Positions 56,249-64,000 of a stretch of 64,000 bases of DNA are shown here, one piece after another (position 1 is the first letter of the stretch; every line of letters starts with the position of its first letter). The notes beneath the pieces are model-generated. The model saw nothing but the letters and a program-made list of their open reading frames with translations, had not been told where the DNA came from and made no database searches. This stretch comes from Roseibium aquae (GTDB taxonomy: Bacteria > Pseudomonadota > Alphaproteobacteria > Rhizobiales > Stappiaceae): assembly GCF_008711285.1 (NCBI RefSeq), contig NZ_VXDC01000005.1, positions 248,001 to 312,000 on the forward strand. The letters are read 5' to 3'. The position numbers and the translations under genes were made by a program.

Positions 56249-56291
56249 AAGCGGGCGCGGCGGCGCGCATGGCCGCCGGGCACCTCTCTGT

Positions 56292-57521
56292 TTATCGCGC
56301 GGGAATGATGTTGTGCTCCGGTCCGAATGGAAAACCGGTGATGTTGTCGGCGCCTGTCTCGGTCACGATCAGGATATCATGTTCCCGGTAACCGCCGGCA
56401 CCGGGCTGGCCTTCGGGGATCATGATCATCGGCTCCATCGACACCACCATTCCAGGCTCAAGAACTGTCTCCACATCCTCGCGCAGTTCGACGGCAGCTT
56501 CTCGCCCATAATAGTGGCTGAGGACCCCGAAGGAGTGTCCATATCCGAAGCTGCGATACTTCAACAGATCGTGGGAGCGGTAGATCTCGTTCAGCTCTGA
56601 GGCAATATCGCAGCAGCGTGCCCCCGGTTTGATCAGATCGAGGCCTGCACGGTGAACGTCGCAATTCACCTGCCAAAGTTTCAGGTGGGCGTCCGAGGCA
56701 TGCTCGCAGAAAAGGGTTCGTTCCAGGGCCGTGTAATAGCCAAAGATCATTGGGAAACAGTTCAGGCTCAGGATATCGCCCGGCTGGATGATCTTGTTGG
56801 TGACCGGGTTGTGGGCGCCATCGGTGTTGATGCCCGATTGGAACCAGGTCCAGGTGTCCATCAGCTCGACCGAGGGGAAGGACTTTGCGATTTCCCGGAT
56901 CATGGCGTTGGTCGCGGCAAGGGCCACTTCGTGCTCGGGGACACCCGCCTGAACGGCGGCAACCAGCGCGGCCCCGCCGACATCGCAGATCCGCGCGCCC
57001 TCGCGGATCAGGACATGTTCTTCCGCGCTTTTGATCGTCCGCTGACGCATGACGTGGCTCGACACGTCGACCAGTTCGACACCGGGCAGGGCCGTTTCCA
57101 GCTGGCTTTTCAGATCGAGGGAAACGTGGTCGAACTCGATCCCGATCCGTTTCACGGACGGTGAGGGTCCGCCCAAAAGCTGCTGGATCGCGTAGAAGTA
57201 ATTGTCCTTGCGCCAATCGGTATAGATCAGGCAATCGCCGTGGGTGCGGCGCCAGGGTTGCCCGCCATCGATACCGGCGGCAATCGTCGTTGCCGCGTCG
57301 TGGGTTACCAGAAAGCCGTACTTCCGGCCGAATGAGCAATAGAGGAAGCCGGAGAAATAGCAGATATTGTGGTAAGACGTGAACAGGCAGGCATCGATGC
57401 CTTCGGCTGCCATTATCTCCCGCAGCCTGGCCTGGCGGCCATCCATCTCGTTCTGTGAGAAGGGGGAATAAGCTTTTTCTCCGTTGTTCATTTCATAGGT
57501 GCGGATCATGTCTGCAGTCAT
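56292..57521 (-). CDS. Creatinase (creatine amidinohydrolase)
   Basis: 409 residues from ATG 57521, 7 bases after AAAAGGAGA. The sequence follows bacterial creatinase along its whole length: N-terminal FTSYHNICYFSGFLYCSFGR, GIDGGQPWRRT, TWTWFQSGINTDGAHNPVTN (active-site His), LNCFPMIFGYYTALERTLF and GYGHSFGVLSHYYGREAAVE. It is a pita-bread (M24) fold enzyme without bound metal that splits creatine into sarcosine and urea in the cytoplasm. Last gene of the ABC importer operon; sarcosine oxidase and urease or allophanate genes are not in the window. Confidence 0.9.
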   Translation of the reverse strand: MTADMIRTYEMNNGEKAYSPFSQNEMDGRQARLREIMAAEGIDACLFTSYHNICYFSGFLYCSFGRKYGFLVTHDAATTIAAGIDGGQPWRRTHGDCLIYTDWRKDNYFYAIQQLLGGPSPSVKRIGIEFDHVSLDLKSQLETALPGVELVDVSSHVMRQRTIKSAEEHVLIREGARICDVGGAALVAAVQAGVPEHEVALAATNAMIREIAKSFPSVELMDTWTWFQSGINTDGAHNPVTNKIIQPGDILSLNCFPMIFGYYTALERTLFCEHASDAHLKLWQVNCDVHRAGLDLIKPGARCCDIASELNEIYRSHDLLKYRSFGYGHSFGVLSHYYGREAAVELREDVETVLEPGMVVSMEPMIMIPEGQPGAGGYREHDILIVTETGADNITGFPFGPEHNIIPAR

Positions 57522-57696
57522 GGGTCGTCTCCTTTTCATGGTCGGGGCCTGAAACGGAAAACGGGCCGGCTTCTGGAGAGAAGCCGGCCCGCCAGGCCCA
57601 ATTCAATTGTCTTGCTGTCAGGTGCGCGCCCCAGGCGCGGCCTCTGGTGACTGGCGTTCCGCCACCGGCTCCCCAAGGAGAACAGCGGTCCGCGTT

Positions 57697-58551
57697 TTAT
57701 CCCGGCGATAGCCCCCGCAAGCGTTCGGACCGGCGCCGCAAGAGCTCAAGGACTGTGAGCAGGGCGATGGAGATCGCCACCATCAGGGAGGCCACCGCCA
57801 GGATGGTCGGCGAGATCTGTTCCCGAAGCCCGGTGAACATTCGCCAAGGCAGCGTTTGCTGGCTTGCCGAACCAAGGAACAGAACCACGACCACCTCATC
57901 GAAGGATGTGATGAAGGCGAACAAGGCGCCGGACACCACACCTGGAATGATGAGCGGCATCTGGACCTTGAAGAAGGTTGTCACCGGATCTGCCCCGAGG
58001 TTCGCCGCCGCGCGGACCAGAGACCGGTCGAAGCCGACAAGCGTAGCTGTCACCGTGATGATGACGAAGGGCGTGCCCAGGGCCGCATGTGCCAGAACCA
58101 CCCCCCAATAGGTTCCCTGTAGGCCGATCCGGGAATAGAAGAAATACATTCCGGCCGCCGAGATGATCAAAGGCACGATCATTGGGGAGATGAGAACTGC
58201 CATGATCGCCGACTTGTACGGCACATGGCTTTGGGACAGCCCAATGGCCGCCAGCGTTCCAAGCACTGTTGCAAGGATGGTGGCGGCCGGCGCAATGGTC
58301 ACCGAGTTCCAAAGCGCCTGCTGCCAACTCGGATTGGTGAAGAAGTCCTCATAGTGCTTCAAGGAATAGCCTGCCGGATCCAAGGCCAGCATTTCCGGCG
58401 TGAAGGTGAAGAAGTTCTGCGCGTTGAAGCTGAGTGGCACAATGATCATGATCGGAAAGATCAGAAAGAAGAAGATCAATCCGCAGATCACCCGGAACGA
58501 GTAGTACCACGTCTTTTGAAGCGGGGAGGCGTATGGAGGAAGTGCACTCAT
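57697..58551 (-). CDS. Polyamine-type ABC importer, permease (PotC type)
   Basis: 284 residues from ATG 58551 (GGGG at 8 bases); GTG 58560, overlapping the previous stop, is an alternative. Six transmembrane segments starting with VICGLIFFFLIFPIMIIVPL; EAA-loop VRAAANLGADPVTTFFKVQM with the conserved Gly. PotC-like permeases form the inner-membrane channel with a PotB partner. Between it and creatinase is a 175-base gap that probably holds a processing or terminator signal. Confidence 0.92.
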   Translation of the reverse strand: MSALPPYASPLQKTWYYSFRVICGLIFFFLIFPIMIIVPLSFNAQNFFTFTPEMLALDPAGYSLKHYEDFFTNPSWQQALWNSVTIAPAATILATVLGTLAAIGLSQSHVPYKSAIMAVLISPMIVPLIISAAGMYFFYSRIGLQGTYWGVVLAHAALGTPFVIITVTATLVGFDRSLVRAAANLGADPVTTFFKVQMPLIIPGVVSGALFAFITSFDEVVVVLFLGSASQQTLPWRMFTGLREQISPTILAVASLMVAISIALLTVLELLRRRSERLRGLSPG

Positions 58552-58556
58552 GGTCG

Positions 58557-60194
58557 TCACCCCAGTTTCACATTGTCGATGCCGACGATCCGGTCGTAGG
58601 CCATGAACAGCAAGAGAACCGCGACGAGAAGCAGGGTTCCAAGGGCGGCTGCCAGGCCCCAGTTCAGTGAACTGGAGATGTGGAAGGCAATCCGGTTGGA
58701 GATAAAGATACCCGACGTTCCGCCGACCAGTTCAGGAGTGATGTAGTAACCGATGGCCAGGATGAAGACGAGAATCGCGCCCGCTCCAATCCCGGGAACG
58801 CTTTGCGGGAAATAGACCCGCCAGAAGGCGGTCCAGTCGGTCGCTCCCAAGCTTTTCGCCGCCCGAACGTAGGTCGGGGAAATGGTTTTCATCACGGAAT
58901 AGAGCGGCAGGATCATGAACGGCAGCAGAATATGTGTCATGGCGATGATCGTGCCGGTGGCATTGTTGATCATGACCAAGCGCCCCGCATCGGTGATCAA
59001 CCCGATCCAGACAAGAACATCGTTGATCACGCCTTGCTGCTGGAGAAGCACTTTCCAGGCGGACGTGCGAACGAGGAGACTTGTCCAGAAGGGCAAAAGC
59101 ACAAGGATCAAAAGCAGGTTGGAATAGCGCAAGGGCAGCGCTGCGAGCAGGTAGGCGATCGGATAACCGAGCAGCAAACAGGACAGCGTAATGACGATCG
59201 ACAGCAACAAGGTCCGGTAGAACAGGAACAAATAGATCTGCTGGTTCTCCGGCTTCATCTCCAGCCCATCGGGTGTCAGTTGCGCGTCAGCGGCGGACAG
59301 GAAGTAACCCGGCGTGTAAGCAGGGCTGAATGTCTTGATGACGGCCCAGTTTCCCGCATCGCCCCAACCATCCTCCGCGTCGATGAAGAGCTCTTTCATG
59401 CTTGCGGTGGCAAAGGTCGGAACCGCCTCTACCGCTTCGCGCAACAAATCCGCATTTGTGCCGGAAAAGGTCGAAAACGCCTGCGGATTGTCGGCCAAGT
59501 CCTCATAAAGCGCCGCGTAAACGGCATTCCACGGTTGTTCATCGGTCGGACTATCGCCCTCCTCCATCTGGAGGAATTCCGCGAAGGCGCCATAGATATC
59601 CGCCGTGGCCGGCAAGGCCGCGACCGCGGTTTCACTTAGGATGAATGTCGGTTCGGGACCATCCTGGGACGCGGCCCAACGCTGTTGGTCGGCGATCCAG
59701 GCGTCGCTGGCCATGAGGTTCACCCAGGTCATGGGGTCTTCCCAGGCGGGGTTCAGCGCTGCGAACTGGTCTGCATAGACCTCGCCGAAATCGGCAATCC
59801 GGCGCCCGGTGCGCCGGAACATGGACGAAATGCCGGTCTTTTCGTAATTCAGGCGGGTGCCCAATTGGGTATGGCGCTTGTATTCGCTTGCGATCATGAG
59901 ATCGTAGTGCAGCGCCTGGTAAACGTCCTCGCCCGGCGTCTCGCCGGATCCCGCATCCCACTCTTCCAGCAGGACGACGGTTCGCGGAAGCGTTTCTGAA
60001 ACGATTTGGTTTTCGACCGACCGGAACAGCATGTCGAAGATCGGCGCCACGAAGGTCAGCATGATGAAGATCAGGAGAGGCGCAATCAGCATCAGCGACC
60101 GGAGGCGTTCGCGGCGGAGCGCTTTGGCAAGAGCGGCTTTGAGTGGTTTGCCGTCCTGCGTCGTCAGCACCTGGTCAGAGGTGACATCGCTCAT
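58557..60194 (-). CDS. Polyamine-type ABC importer, permease (PotB type) with large insert
   Basis: 545 residues from ATG 60194, nearly twice the usual 275-310. TM1 is about residues 33-57 (SLMLIAPLLIFIMLTFVAPI), then roughly residues 58-318 form a hydrophilic domain not present in PotB, then TM2 to TM6 from residue 326 (YRTLLLSIVITLSCLLLGYP), with the EAA loop AAKSLGATDWTAFWRVYFPQ at 445-464. The insert, between TM1 and TM2, should face the periplasm; it has many acidic and Trp residues and helix-like spacing but no motif I recognise. Its stop overlaps the PotC gene start region. Confidence 0.9.
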   Translation of the reverse strand: MSDVTSDQVLTTQDGKPLKAALAKALRRERLRSLMLIAPLLIFIMLTFVAPIFDMLFRSVENQIVSETLPRTVVLLEEWDAGSGETPGEDVYQALHYDLMIASEYKRHTQLGTRLNYEKTGISSMFRRTGRRIADFGEVYADQFAALNPAWEDPMTWVNLMASDAWIADQQRWAASQDGPEPTFILSETAVAALPATADIYGAFAEFLQMEEGDSPTDEQPWNAVYAALYEDLADNPQAFSTFSGTNADLLREAVEAVPTFATASMKELFIDAEDGWGDAGNWAVIKTFSPAYTPGYFLSAADAQLTPDGLEMKPENQQIYLFLFYRTLLLSIVITLSCLLLGYPIAYLLAALPLRYSNLLLILVLLPFWTSLLVRTSAWKVLLQQQGVINDVLVWIGLITDAGRLVMINNATGTIIAMTHILLPFMILPLYSVMKTISPTYVRAAKSLGATDWTAFWRVYFPQSVPGIGAGAILVFILAIGYYITPELVGGTSGIFISNRIAFHISSSLNWGLAAALGTLLLVAVLLLFMAYDRIVGIDNVKLG

Positions 60195-60228
60195 GAATAT
60201 GGACTTTCGTGAAATGACAGGAAAAGCA

Positions 60229-60246
60229 GGCGGGGAGATCCCCGCC
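60229..60246 (-). promoter_or_regulatory. Intercistronic stem-loop after the polyamine-type binding-protein gene
   Basis: GGCGGGG (60229-60235) and CCCCGCC (60240-60246) form a 7-bp stem with an AGAT loop in the 72-base gap between binding-protein and permease genes. It likely stabilises the upstream message; no T-run follows. Confidence 0.6.
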
Positions 60247-60266
60247 CGCCGCAGCATTCTACTGGC

Positions 60267-61367
60267 TTATCGCGCCAACCAGGCCTGGAACTTTGCGTCC
60301 AGGTCATCCCGGTAATCTGCCCACCACTCATAGTTATAGAGGAAGGTGTTTTGGGCGTTTGCCGGGTCGGTCGGCATGTGCGGCGCCATTTCAATGCCAA
60401 GCTCGGCATGTGTGCTCACGAGCGGAGCCGAGGACGCACGGGCCGGGCCATAGGAGATGAACTTGGCCTGGTCAGCCAAACGCTGGGTGTCGGTTGCAAA
60501 GTACAGGAAGTCTTTTACCAGCGCCAAACGCTCCTCGGACAGGCCGGTCGGGATGATCCAGCCATCCAAATCGAACACCTGCGCGTCCCAAAGCATGGCG
60601 ACCGGCTGGTCCTGCTCTTCGATCAGCGAGAAAAGACGTCCGTTATAGGTCGAGCCGATCACGACCTCCTTGTCGGCGAGAAGTTGCGGTGTTTCCGCGC
60701 CGGCCGACCACCAGACAACGCTGTCCTTGATGGTGTCCAGCTTCGCGAAGGCGCGGTCCTGGCCTTCTTCCGTTTCCAGAACGTCATAGACGTCTTCCTT
60801 GGCGACGCCGTCGCACAGGAGTGCCCACTCCATGTTGTTGATCGGACGCTTTTCAAGCGAGCGCTTGCCCGGGAAGGCTTCCAGATCGAAGACGTCGCAG
60901 ATGTCGTCCGGGGTGTTGCCGCCCCATTCATCAACATCCGTGCGGTACCCGAAGGTGGTGGAATAAACGATCTGCGGAATATAGCAGTCGGACACGATCA
61001 GGTCGCCGAAGTCCTCGGAGGCCGAGGTGCCGTCGGGCGCTGGAGCCAGCATCTCATCATGGTCGATTTCCATGGCGAGGCCTTCGTCGCACAGACGGAT
61101 GGCATCGGAGGCGACAACGTCGACCAGGTCCCAAGTGATGTTGCCAGCTTCGTTCATGGCGCGAAGTTTGGCCACTGCCTCATTGGAGGACTCATCCCAG
61201 ATGATGGTGACACCAGGATTTGCAGCCATGTAAGGCTCCGCATAGGCTTTGATCTGGGAGTTCTGATAGGCGCCCCCCCAGGACACGAAAGTCAGTTCCT
61301 GTGCAGCCGCGTTGCCGCCGGCGAATGCCAATGCGGTCCCGGCCATTACAATAGTCTTGAGCTTCAT
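60267..61367 (-). CDS. Polyamine-type ABC importer, solute-binding protein (PotD/PotF-like)
   Basis: 366 residues. Signal peptide residues 1-22 (MKLKTIVMAGTALAFAGGNAAAQ, cleavage after AAA). The mature protein starts ELTFVSWGGAYQNSQIKAYA, typical of the PotD/spermidine-putrescine superfamily, and shows WDLVDVVASDAIRLCDEGLA and VVIGSTYNGRLFSLIEEQDQ. Two cysteines (positions in DLIVSDCYIPQIV and DDICDVF) could form a disulfide. It binds an amine or guanidino compound in the periplasm; with creatinase downstream, creatine or a derivative is a reasonable but unproven ligand. Confidence 0.9.
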   Translation of the reverse strand: MKLKTIVMAGTALAFAGGNAAAQELTFVSWGGAYQNSQIKAYAEPYMAANPGVTIIWDESSNEAVAKLRAMNEAGNITWDLVDVVASDAIRLCDEGLAMEIDHDEMLAPAPDGTSASEDFGDLIVSDCYIPQIVYSTTFGYRTDVDEWGGNTPDDICDVFDLEAFPGKRSLEKRPINNMEWALLCDGVAKEDVYDVLETEEGQDRAFAKLDTIKDSVVWWSAGAETPQLLADKEVVIGSTYNGRLFSLIEEQDQPVAMLWDAQVFDLDGWIIPTGLSEERLALVKDFLYFATDTQRLADQAKFISYGPARASSAPLVSTHAELGIEMAPHMPTDPANAQNTFLYNYEWWADYRDDLDAKFQAWLAR

Positions 61368-61418
61368 AGTGATTAGCTCCCTCTTTTAGGTTTGCCACGG
61401 GTTTGTCCCGTCTTTCGC

Positions 61419-61444
61419 CACAGGCAGGCTTATGCCTGCCTGTG
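61419..61444 (-). promoter_or_regulatory. Stem-loop between the ATPase and binding-protein genes
   Basis: CACAGGCAGGC (61419-61429) and GCCTGCCTGTG (61434-61444) pair perfectly (11 bp, loop TTAT). It lies 51 bases before the binding-protein start on the minus strand. With the loop after that gene it brackets the binding-protein cistron, suggesting separate stabilisation of its message. Confidence 0.65.
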
Positions 61445-61450
61445 ATTTCT

Positions 61451-62545
61451 TTAAGAAACCGGATCGAGCGCCTTGCAGTCGTTCAAAGACCAGCCCACCG
61501 GGACGGTGTCCCCGACGTGGATCTTGCGCTTTTCGCCCCGGTTGCGAACCTTTGCGATGAACTCGTCATTGCCAGCCACATTCATCCGGACCCGGATGTG
61601 ATCGCCGAGGTAGATCAGTTCCTCGACACGGCCATTCACAATATTGTCCATGGCGTCATGGGTATCGAATTCCACCCGCTCGGGACGCAAGGATATCGTC
61701 GTGCGGTCCCCAACGCTTTCCACATTGACCTTGTCGGCTTTGAGGCGGGTTCCATCCTCAAGCTCGACCAGGCAGGATTTGCCGTTCACTTCGACGACCT
61801 TGCCGTCAAGCTTGTTGTTCTCGCCGATGAACTGGGCAACGAACGAGTTCTTGGGGTCTTCATAGAGATCGTCAGGCGTTGAAAGCTGTTGGATGACGCC
61901 GTCATTGAAAACGGCGACCCGGTCGGACATCGTCAGCGCCTCAGTCTGATCATGGGTGACGTAGACCACGGTCACGCCGAGGTTTTCATGAATATGTTTG
62001 ATCTCGTACTGCATCTGCTCGCGCAGCTGCTTGTCCAGCGCGCCAAGCGGCTCGTCCATCAGCACCAGTTCGGGATCGAAAACCAGCGCACGCGCAACCG
62101 CGACACGCTGTTGCTGCCCACCCGACAACTGGGCGGGCCTGCGGTTGCCGAAGGCCCCCAGTTCGACCATTTCGAGAGCGCGCCGCACCTTCTGTGCCTG
62201 TTCCGCCTTCGGAACCTTGCGGACCTGAAGCGGAAACGCCAAGTTTTCCGCGACGGTCATGTGGGGAAAAAGCGCATAGTTCTGAAACACCATGCCAATG
62301 CCGCGTTTATGGGGCGGGACATTGTTGATCGGTCGGTCGTTCAGATAGATTTCACCATGCGTTGCCGGTTCAAATCCAGCCAGCATCATCAAGCAAGTCG
62401 TCTTGCCCGAACCGGACGGGCCAAGCATGGTCAGAAATTCGCCCGGCGGAATGTCCAGGTTCAAATTTTTAACAACCAGGCTTTCGCCATCGTAGCTTTT
62501 CTGCACGCTTTCATAGCGCACGGCCGCGCCACGTGTGTTCGCCAT
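61451..62545 (-). CDS. Polyamine-type ABC importer, ATP-binding protein (PotA type)
   Basis: 364 residues from ATG 62545 (GAGGGGAAC upstream). Motifs: Walker A LGPSGSGKTT, Q-loop MVFQNYALFPHMTVAENLAF, signature LSGGQQQRVAVARALVFDPE, Walker B LVLMDEPLGALD, H-loop YVTHDQ, and a C-terminal TOBE domain. It powers the PotB/PotC-like channel. Of the importer genes it is transcribed first, after a 326-base gap that should contain the promoter or a readthrough from the aminotransferase gene. Confidence 0.95.
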   Translation of the reverse strand: MANTRGAAVRYESVQKSYDGESLVVKNLNLDIPPGEFLTMLGPSGSGKTTCLMMLAGFEPATHGEIYLNDRPINNVPPHKRGIGMVFQNYALFPHMTVAENLAFPLQVRKVPKAEQAQKVRRALEMVELGAFGNRRPAQLSGGQQQRVAVARALVFDPELVLMDEPLGALDKQLREQMQYEIKHIHENLGVTVVYVTHDQTEALTMSDRVAVFNDGVIQQLSTPDDLYEDPKNSFVAQFIGENNKLDGKVVEVNGKSCLVELEDGTRLKADKVNVESVGDRTTISLRPERVEFDTHDAMDNIVNGRVEELIYLGDHIRVRMNVAGNDEFIAKVRNRGEKRKIHVGDTVPVGWSLNDCKALDPVS

Positions 62546-62871
62546 GTTCCCCTCAAATCCCACTTTTATTTTGTCGAGCCACAGCATCCCGCGGCCACCT
62601 CATTGGGTGCCCGCGAATTACTCACTGCTCAGGTTGGCATCAGCAAAGCAAAAACTGGTGTGCATTGGAAGGGGGTATTTGGAAAAAAAATGCGCAATTT
62701 TTACGCGGCGACATGCCAATATTTCGTCAATGAATTTCGCAAAGAAGAAATACTCAAAATCCCGCAGGGAGAAGCAAAAAATACTGCTTCTTCTCCGCAG
62801 TTTCTAATATGAAAACAGAGCGCGTTGCCCTGTTTTCAGCCAATATGCTGCGTTAACCAGATGCCCGAGCG
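62546..62871 (-). promoter_or_regulatory. AT-rich intergenic region with two hairpins
   Basis: This 326-base stretch has more A/T than its surroundings. Hairpins: AGAAGCA/TGCTTCT (62770-62791) and GAAAACAG/CTGTTTTC (62811-62837); the second could terminate the aminotransferase transcript. No gene is supported. A promoter for the ABC importer probably lies between these hairpins and 62545, but I could not place clear -35/-10 boxes. Confidence 0.4.
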
Positions 62872-64000
62872 TCAGAGAACGGCATCGACTGCCTTCTTTG
62901 CGGCATTTACTATCGTGTCAGCTTCTTGTTCGGTCAGGCACAATGGTGGAGCAAAGCCCAAGATGTCCCCCTGCGGCATTGCCCGGCCAATCACACCTTC
63001 GCTCAAAAGGGCGGCTGCCACCTGTGCGCCGACCTTCTTGGACGGATCGAAGAAGGTCCGACTGTCTTTGTCCGCCACAAATTCCACCGCGCATAGCAAT
63101 CCTTCGCCGCGGATATCGCCCACATTCGGGTGACCGGTGAACGCGTCTTCCAGAGCCGCTTTGAAATACGCACCCGTTTTGCGGGCGTTACCAACCAGAC
63201 CGAGCTTGTCGATCAGCTCCAAATTGGCGACACCGGCCGCAGCGCCGATTGGGTGCGCGGAATAGGTCCAGCCGTGGCCGATCGGTCCGAACTCGTCCGT
63301 TCCCTCTTCCAGGACCTTCCAGACCTTATCGGACACGATCGAGCCGGAGAGCGGCGCGTAAGCTGAGGTCAGGCCTTTCGCGATGGTGATGAAGTCTGGC
63401 TCCAGACCGTAGTGAGCGGACCCGAACATCGACCCGAGCCGGCCGAAACCGGACACGACCTCATCCGCGATCAGCAGGATATCGTGTCTTTTCAGGATTG
63501 GCTGGATGGTCTCCCAGTACCCTGCGGGCGGGGGAACGAGGCCGCCCGTTCCCAGCGCGGGCTCGGCGATAAAGGCGGCAATCGTGTCCGCGCCTTCTCT
63601 GTGAATGAGCGCTTCCAGTTCCGACGCGCAATGGGCGACGAAATCGGCCTCCGACATGGACAGATCATCGCGGCGGAAATAATCGGGCGCAACGGTGTGC
63701 AGCACCGTGTCGAGTGGCAGGTCGAACTTCTTGTGAAACAGTTCGAGACCGGTCAGCGAACCGGTCATGAGACCGGAACCGTGGTAGCCGCGCCAGCGGG
63801 AAATGATTTTCTTCTTTTCTGGGCGGCCCAGGATGTTGTTGTAATACCAGACCAGTTTCACGTTGGTCTCATTGGCGTCCGACCCGCCAAGGCCGAAATA
63901 GACCTTGGACATGTGATCCGGTGCGCGGTCCATCACCATCTTGGCGAGCGTGATCGAGGCTTCGGTGCCATGGCCGACATAGGCATGGTAGTAGGCCAGC
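62872..64000 (-). CDS. Class III aminotransferase (aspartate aminotransferase family), 5' end outside window
   Basis: The frame runs to the window edge (LAYYHAYVGHGTEASITLAK precedes the first internal Met at 63939), so the true start is beyond 64000. PLP-binding motifs: LIADEVVSGFGRLGSMFGSA and the lysine loop ITIAKGLTSAYAPLSGSIVS; other marks GLGGSDANETNVKLVWYYNN and IAAFIAEPALGTGGLVPPPA. This matches omega-amino acid:pyruvate or putrescine aminotransferases. It precedes the ABC importer on the same strand, suggesting it acts on the imported amine. Confidence 0.9.
   Translation of the reverse strand, partial: LAYYHAYVGHGTEASITLAKMVMDRAPDHMSKVYFGLGGSDANETNVKLVWYYNNILGRPEKKKIISRWRGYHGSGLMTGSLTGLELFHKKFDLPLDTVLHTVAPDYFRRDDLSMSEADFVAHCASELEALIHREGADTIAAFIAEPALGTGGLVPPPAGYWETIQPILKRHDILLIADEVVSGFGRLGSMFGSAHYGLEPDFITIAKGLTSAYAPLSGSIVSDKVWKVLEEGTDEFGPIGHGWTYSAHPIGAAAGVANLELIDKLGLVGNARKTGAYFKAALEDAFTGHPNVGDIRGEGLLCAVEFVADKDSRTFFDPSKKVGAQVAAALLSEGVIGRAMPQGDILGFAPPLCLTEQEADTIVNAAKKAVDAVL

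Overview
The window looks like a chromosomal segment of an alphaproteobacterium, most likely a Hyphomicrobiales member near Stappiaceae (Roseibium, Labrenzia, Stappia). This is an inference from gene order and protein flavour: the backbone order tRNA-Ser, rplU, rpmA, GNAT genes, obgE, proB, proA, nadD, rsfS, rlmH, envC, ctpA, divergent polysaccharide deacetylase, rppH, and the group queG, GST, uppP, NDUFA9-like, tRNA-Leu. Coding is dense and GC-rich, with many 1-4 base start/stop overlaps.

Region 1 (1-6.1 kb): the end of a universal stress protein, a broken VOC gene, then small proteins: three intact VOC (glyoxalase-fold) proteins, two GFA zinc proteins, a DUF1428 protein, a YCII-like protein, a DUF6958-like protein, a GNAT and a MarR regulator. 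It looks like a small-molecule or reactive-carbonyl stress neighbourhood. The 3' half of a serine-type tRNA lies at its end.

Region 2 (6.2-27.6 kb): a near-complete pectin / oligogalacturonide / uronate catabolic locus. A CUT1 ABC importer (10-13 kb) and a TRAP importer (21.5-24.4 kb) bring substrates in. Cytoplasmic GH4, GH28 and GH105 enzymes release galacturonate and the unsaturated end sugar. KdgF, KduI and KduD convert unsaturated uronate to KDG. UxaC, a UxuB-type reductase, UxaA and UxuA convert galacturonate and glucuronate to KDG, and KdgK phosphorylates KDG. KDPG aldolase is not in the window. An AraC regulator is divergent from the GH4-ABC operon and a GntR/FCD regulator is divergent from the UxaC-TRAP operon; an inverted repeat overlaps the predicted uxaC promoter. 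The locus lies between the tRNA remnant and an intact tRNA-Ser(CGA), so it may be an island.

Region 3 (27.6-41.0 kb): housekeeping backbone (ribosomal proteins, GTPase, proline synthesis, NAD synthesis, ribosome silencing and methylation, cell-wall and protease genes, RNA pyrophosphohydrolase).

Region 4 (41.1-48.6 kb): an SDR and an acyl-CoA dehydrogenase, a LysR regulator, and a two-subunit NAD-dependent formate dehydrogenase whose beta subunit fuses the NuoE- and NuoF-like parts.

Region 5 (48.6-56.3 kb): a 715-residue exported protein of unknown function, queG, a GST, uppP, an NDUFA9-type protein, tRNA-Leu(CAG) with a clear terminator, and an FkbM methyltransferase.

Region 6 (56.3-64 kb): a minus-strand group, probably one operon: class III aminotransferase (cut by the window end), polyamine-type ABC importer and creatinase. 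The PotB-like permease carries an unusual insert of about 260 residues. The grouping suggests uptake and breakdown of creatine or a related guanidino/amine compound.

No CRISPR array, insertion sequence, integrase or phage gene was seen. The three substrate-binding protein genes are each followed by a strong intercistronic stem-loop.
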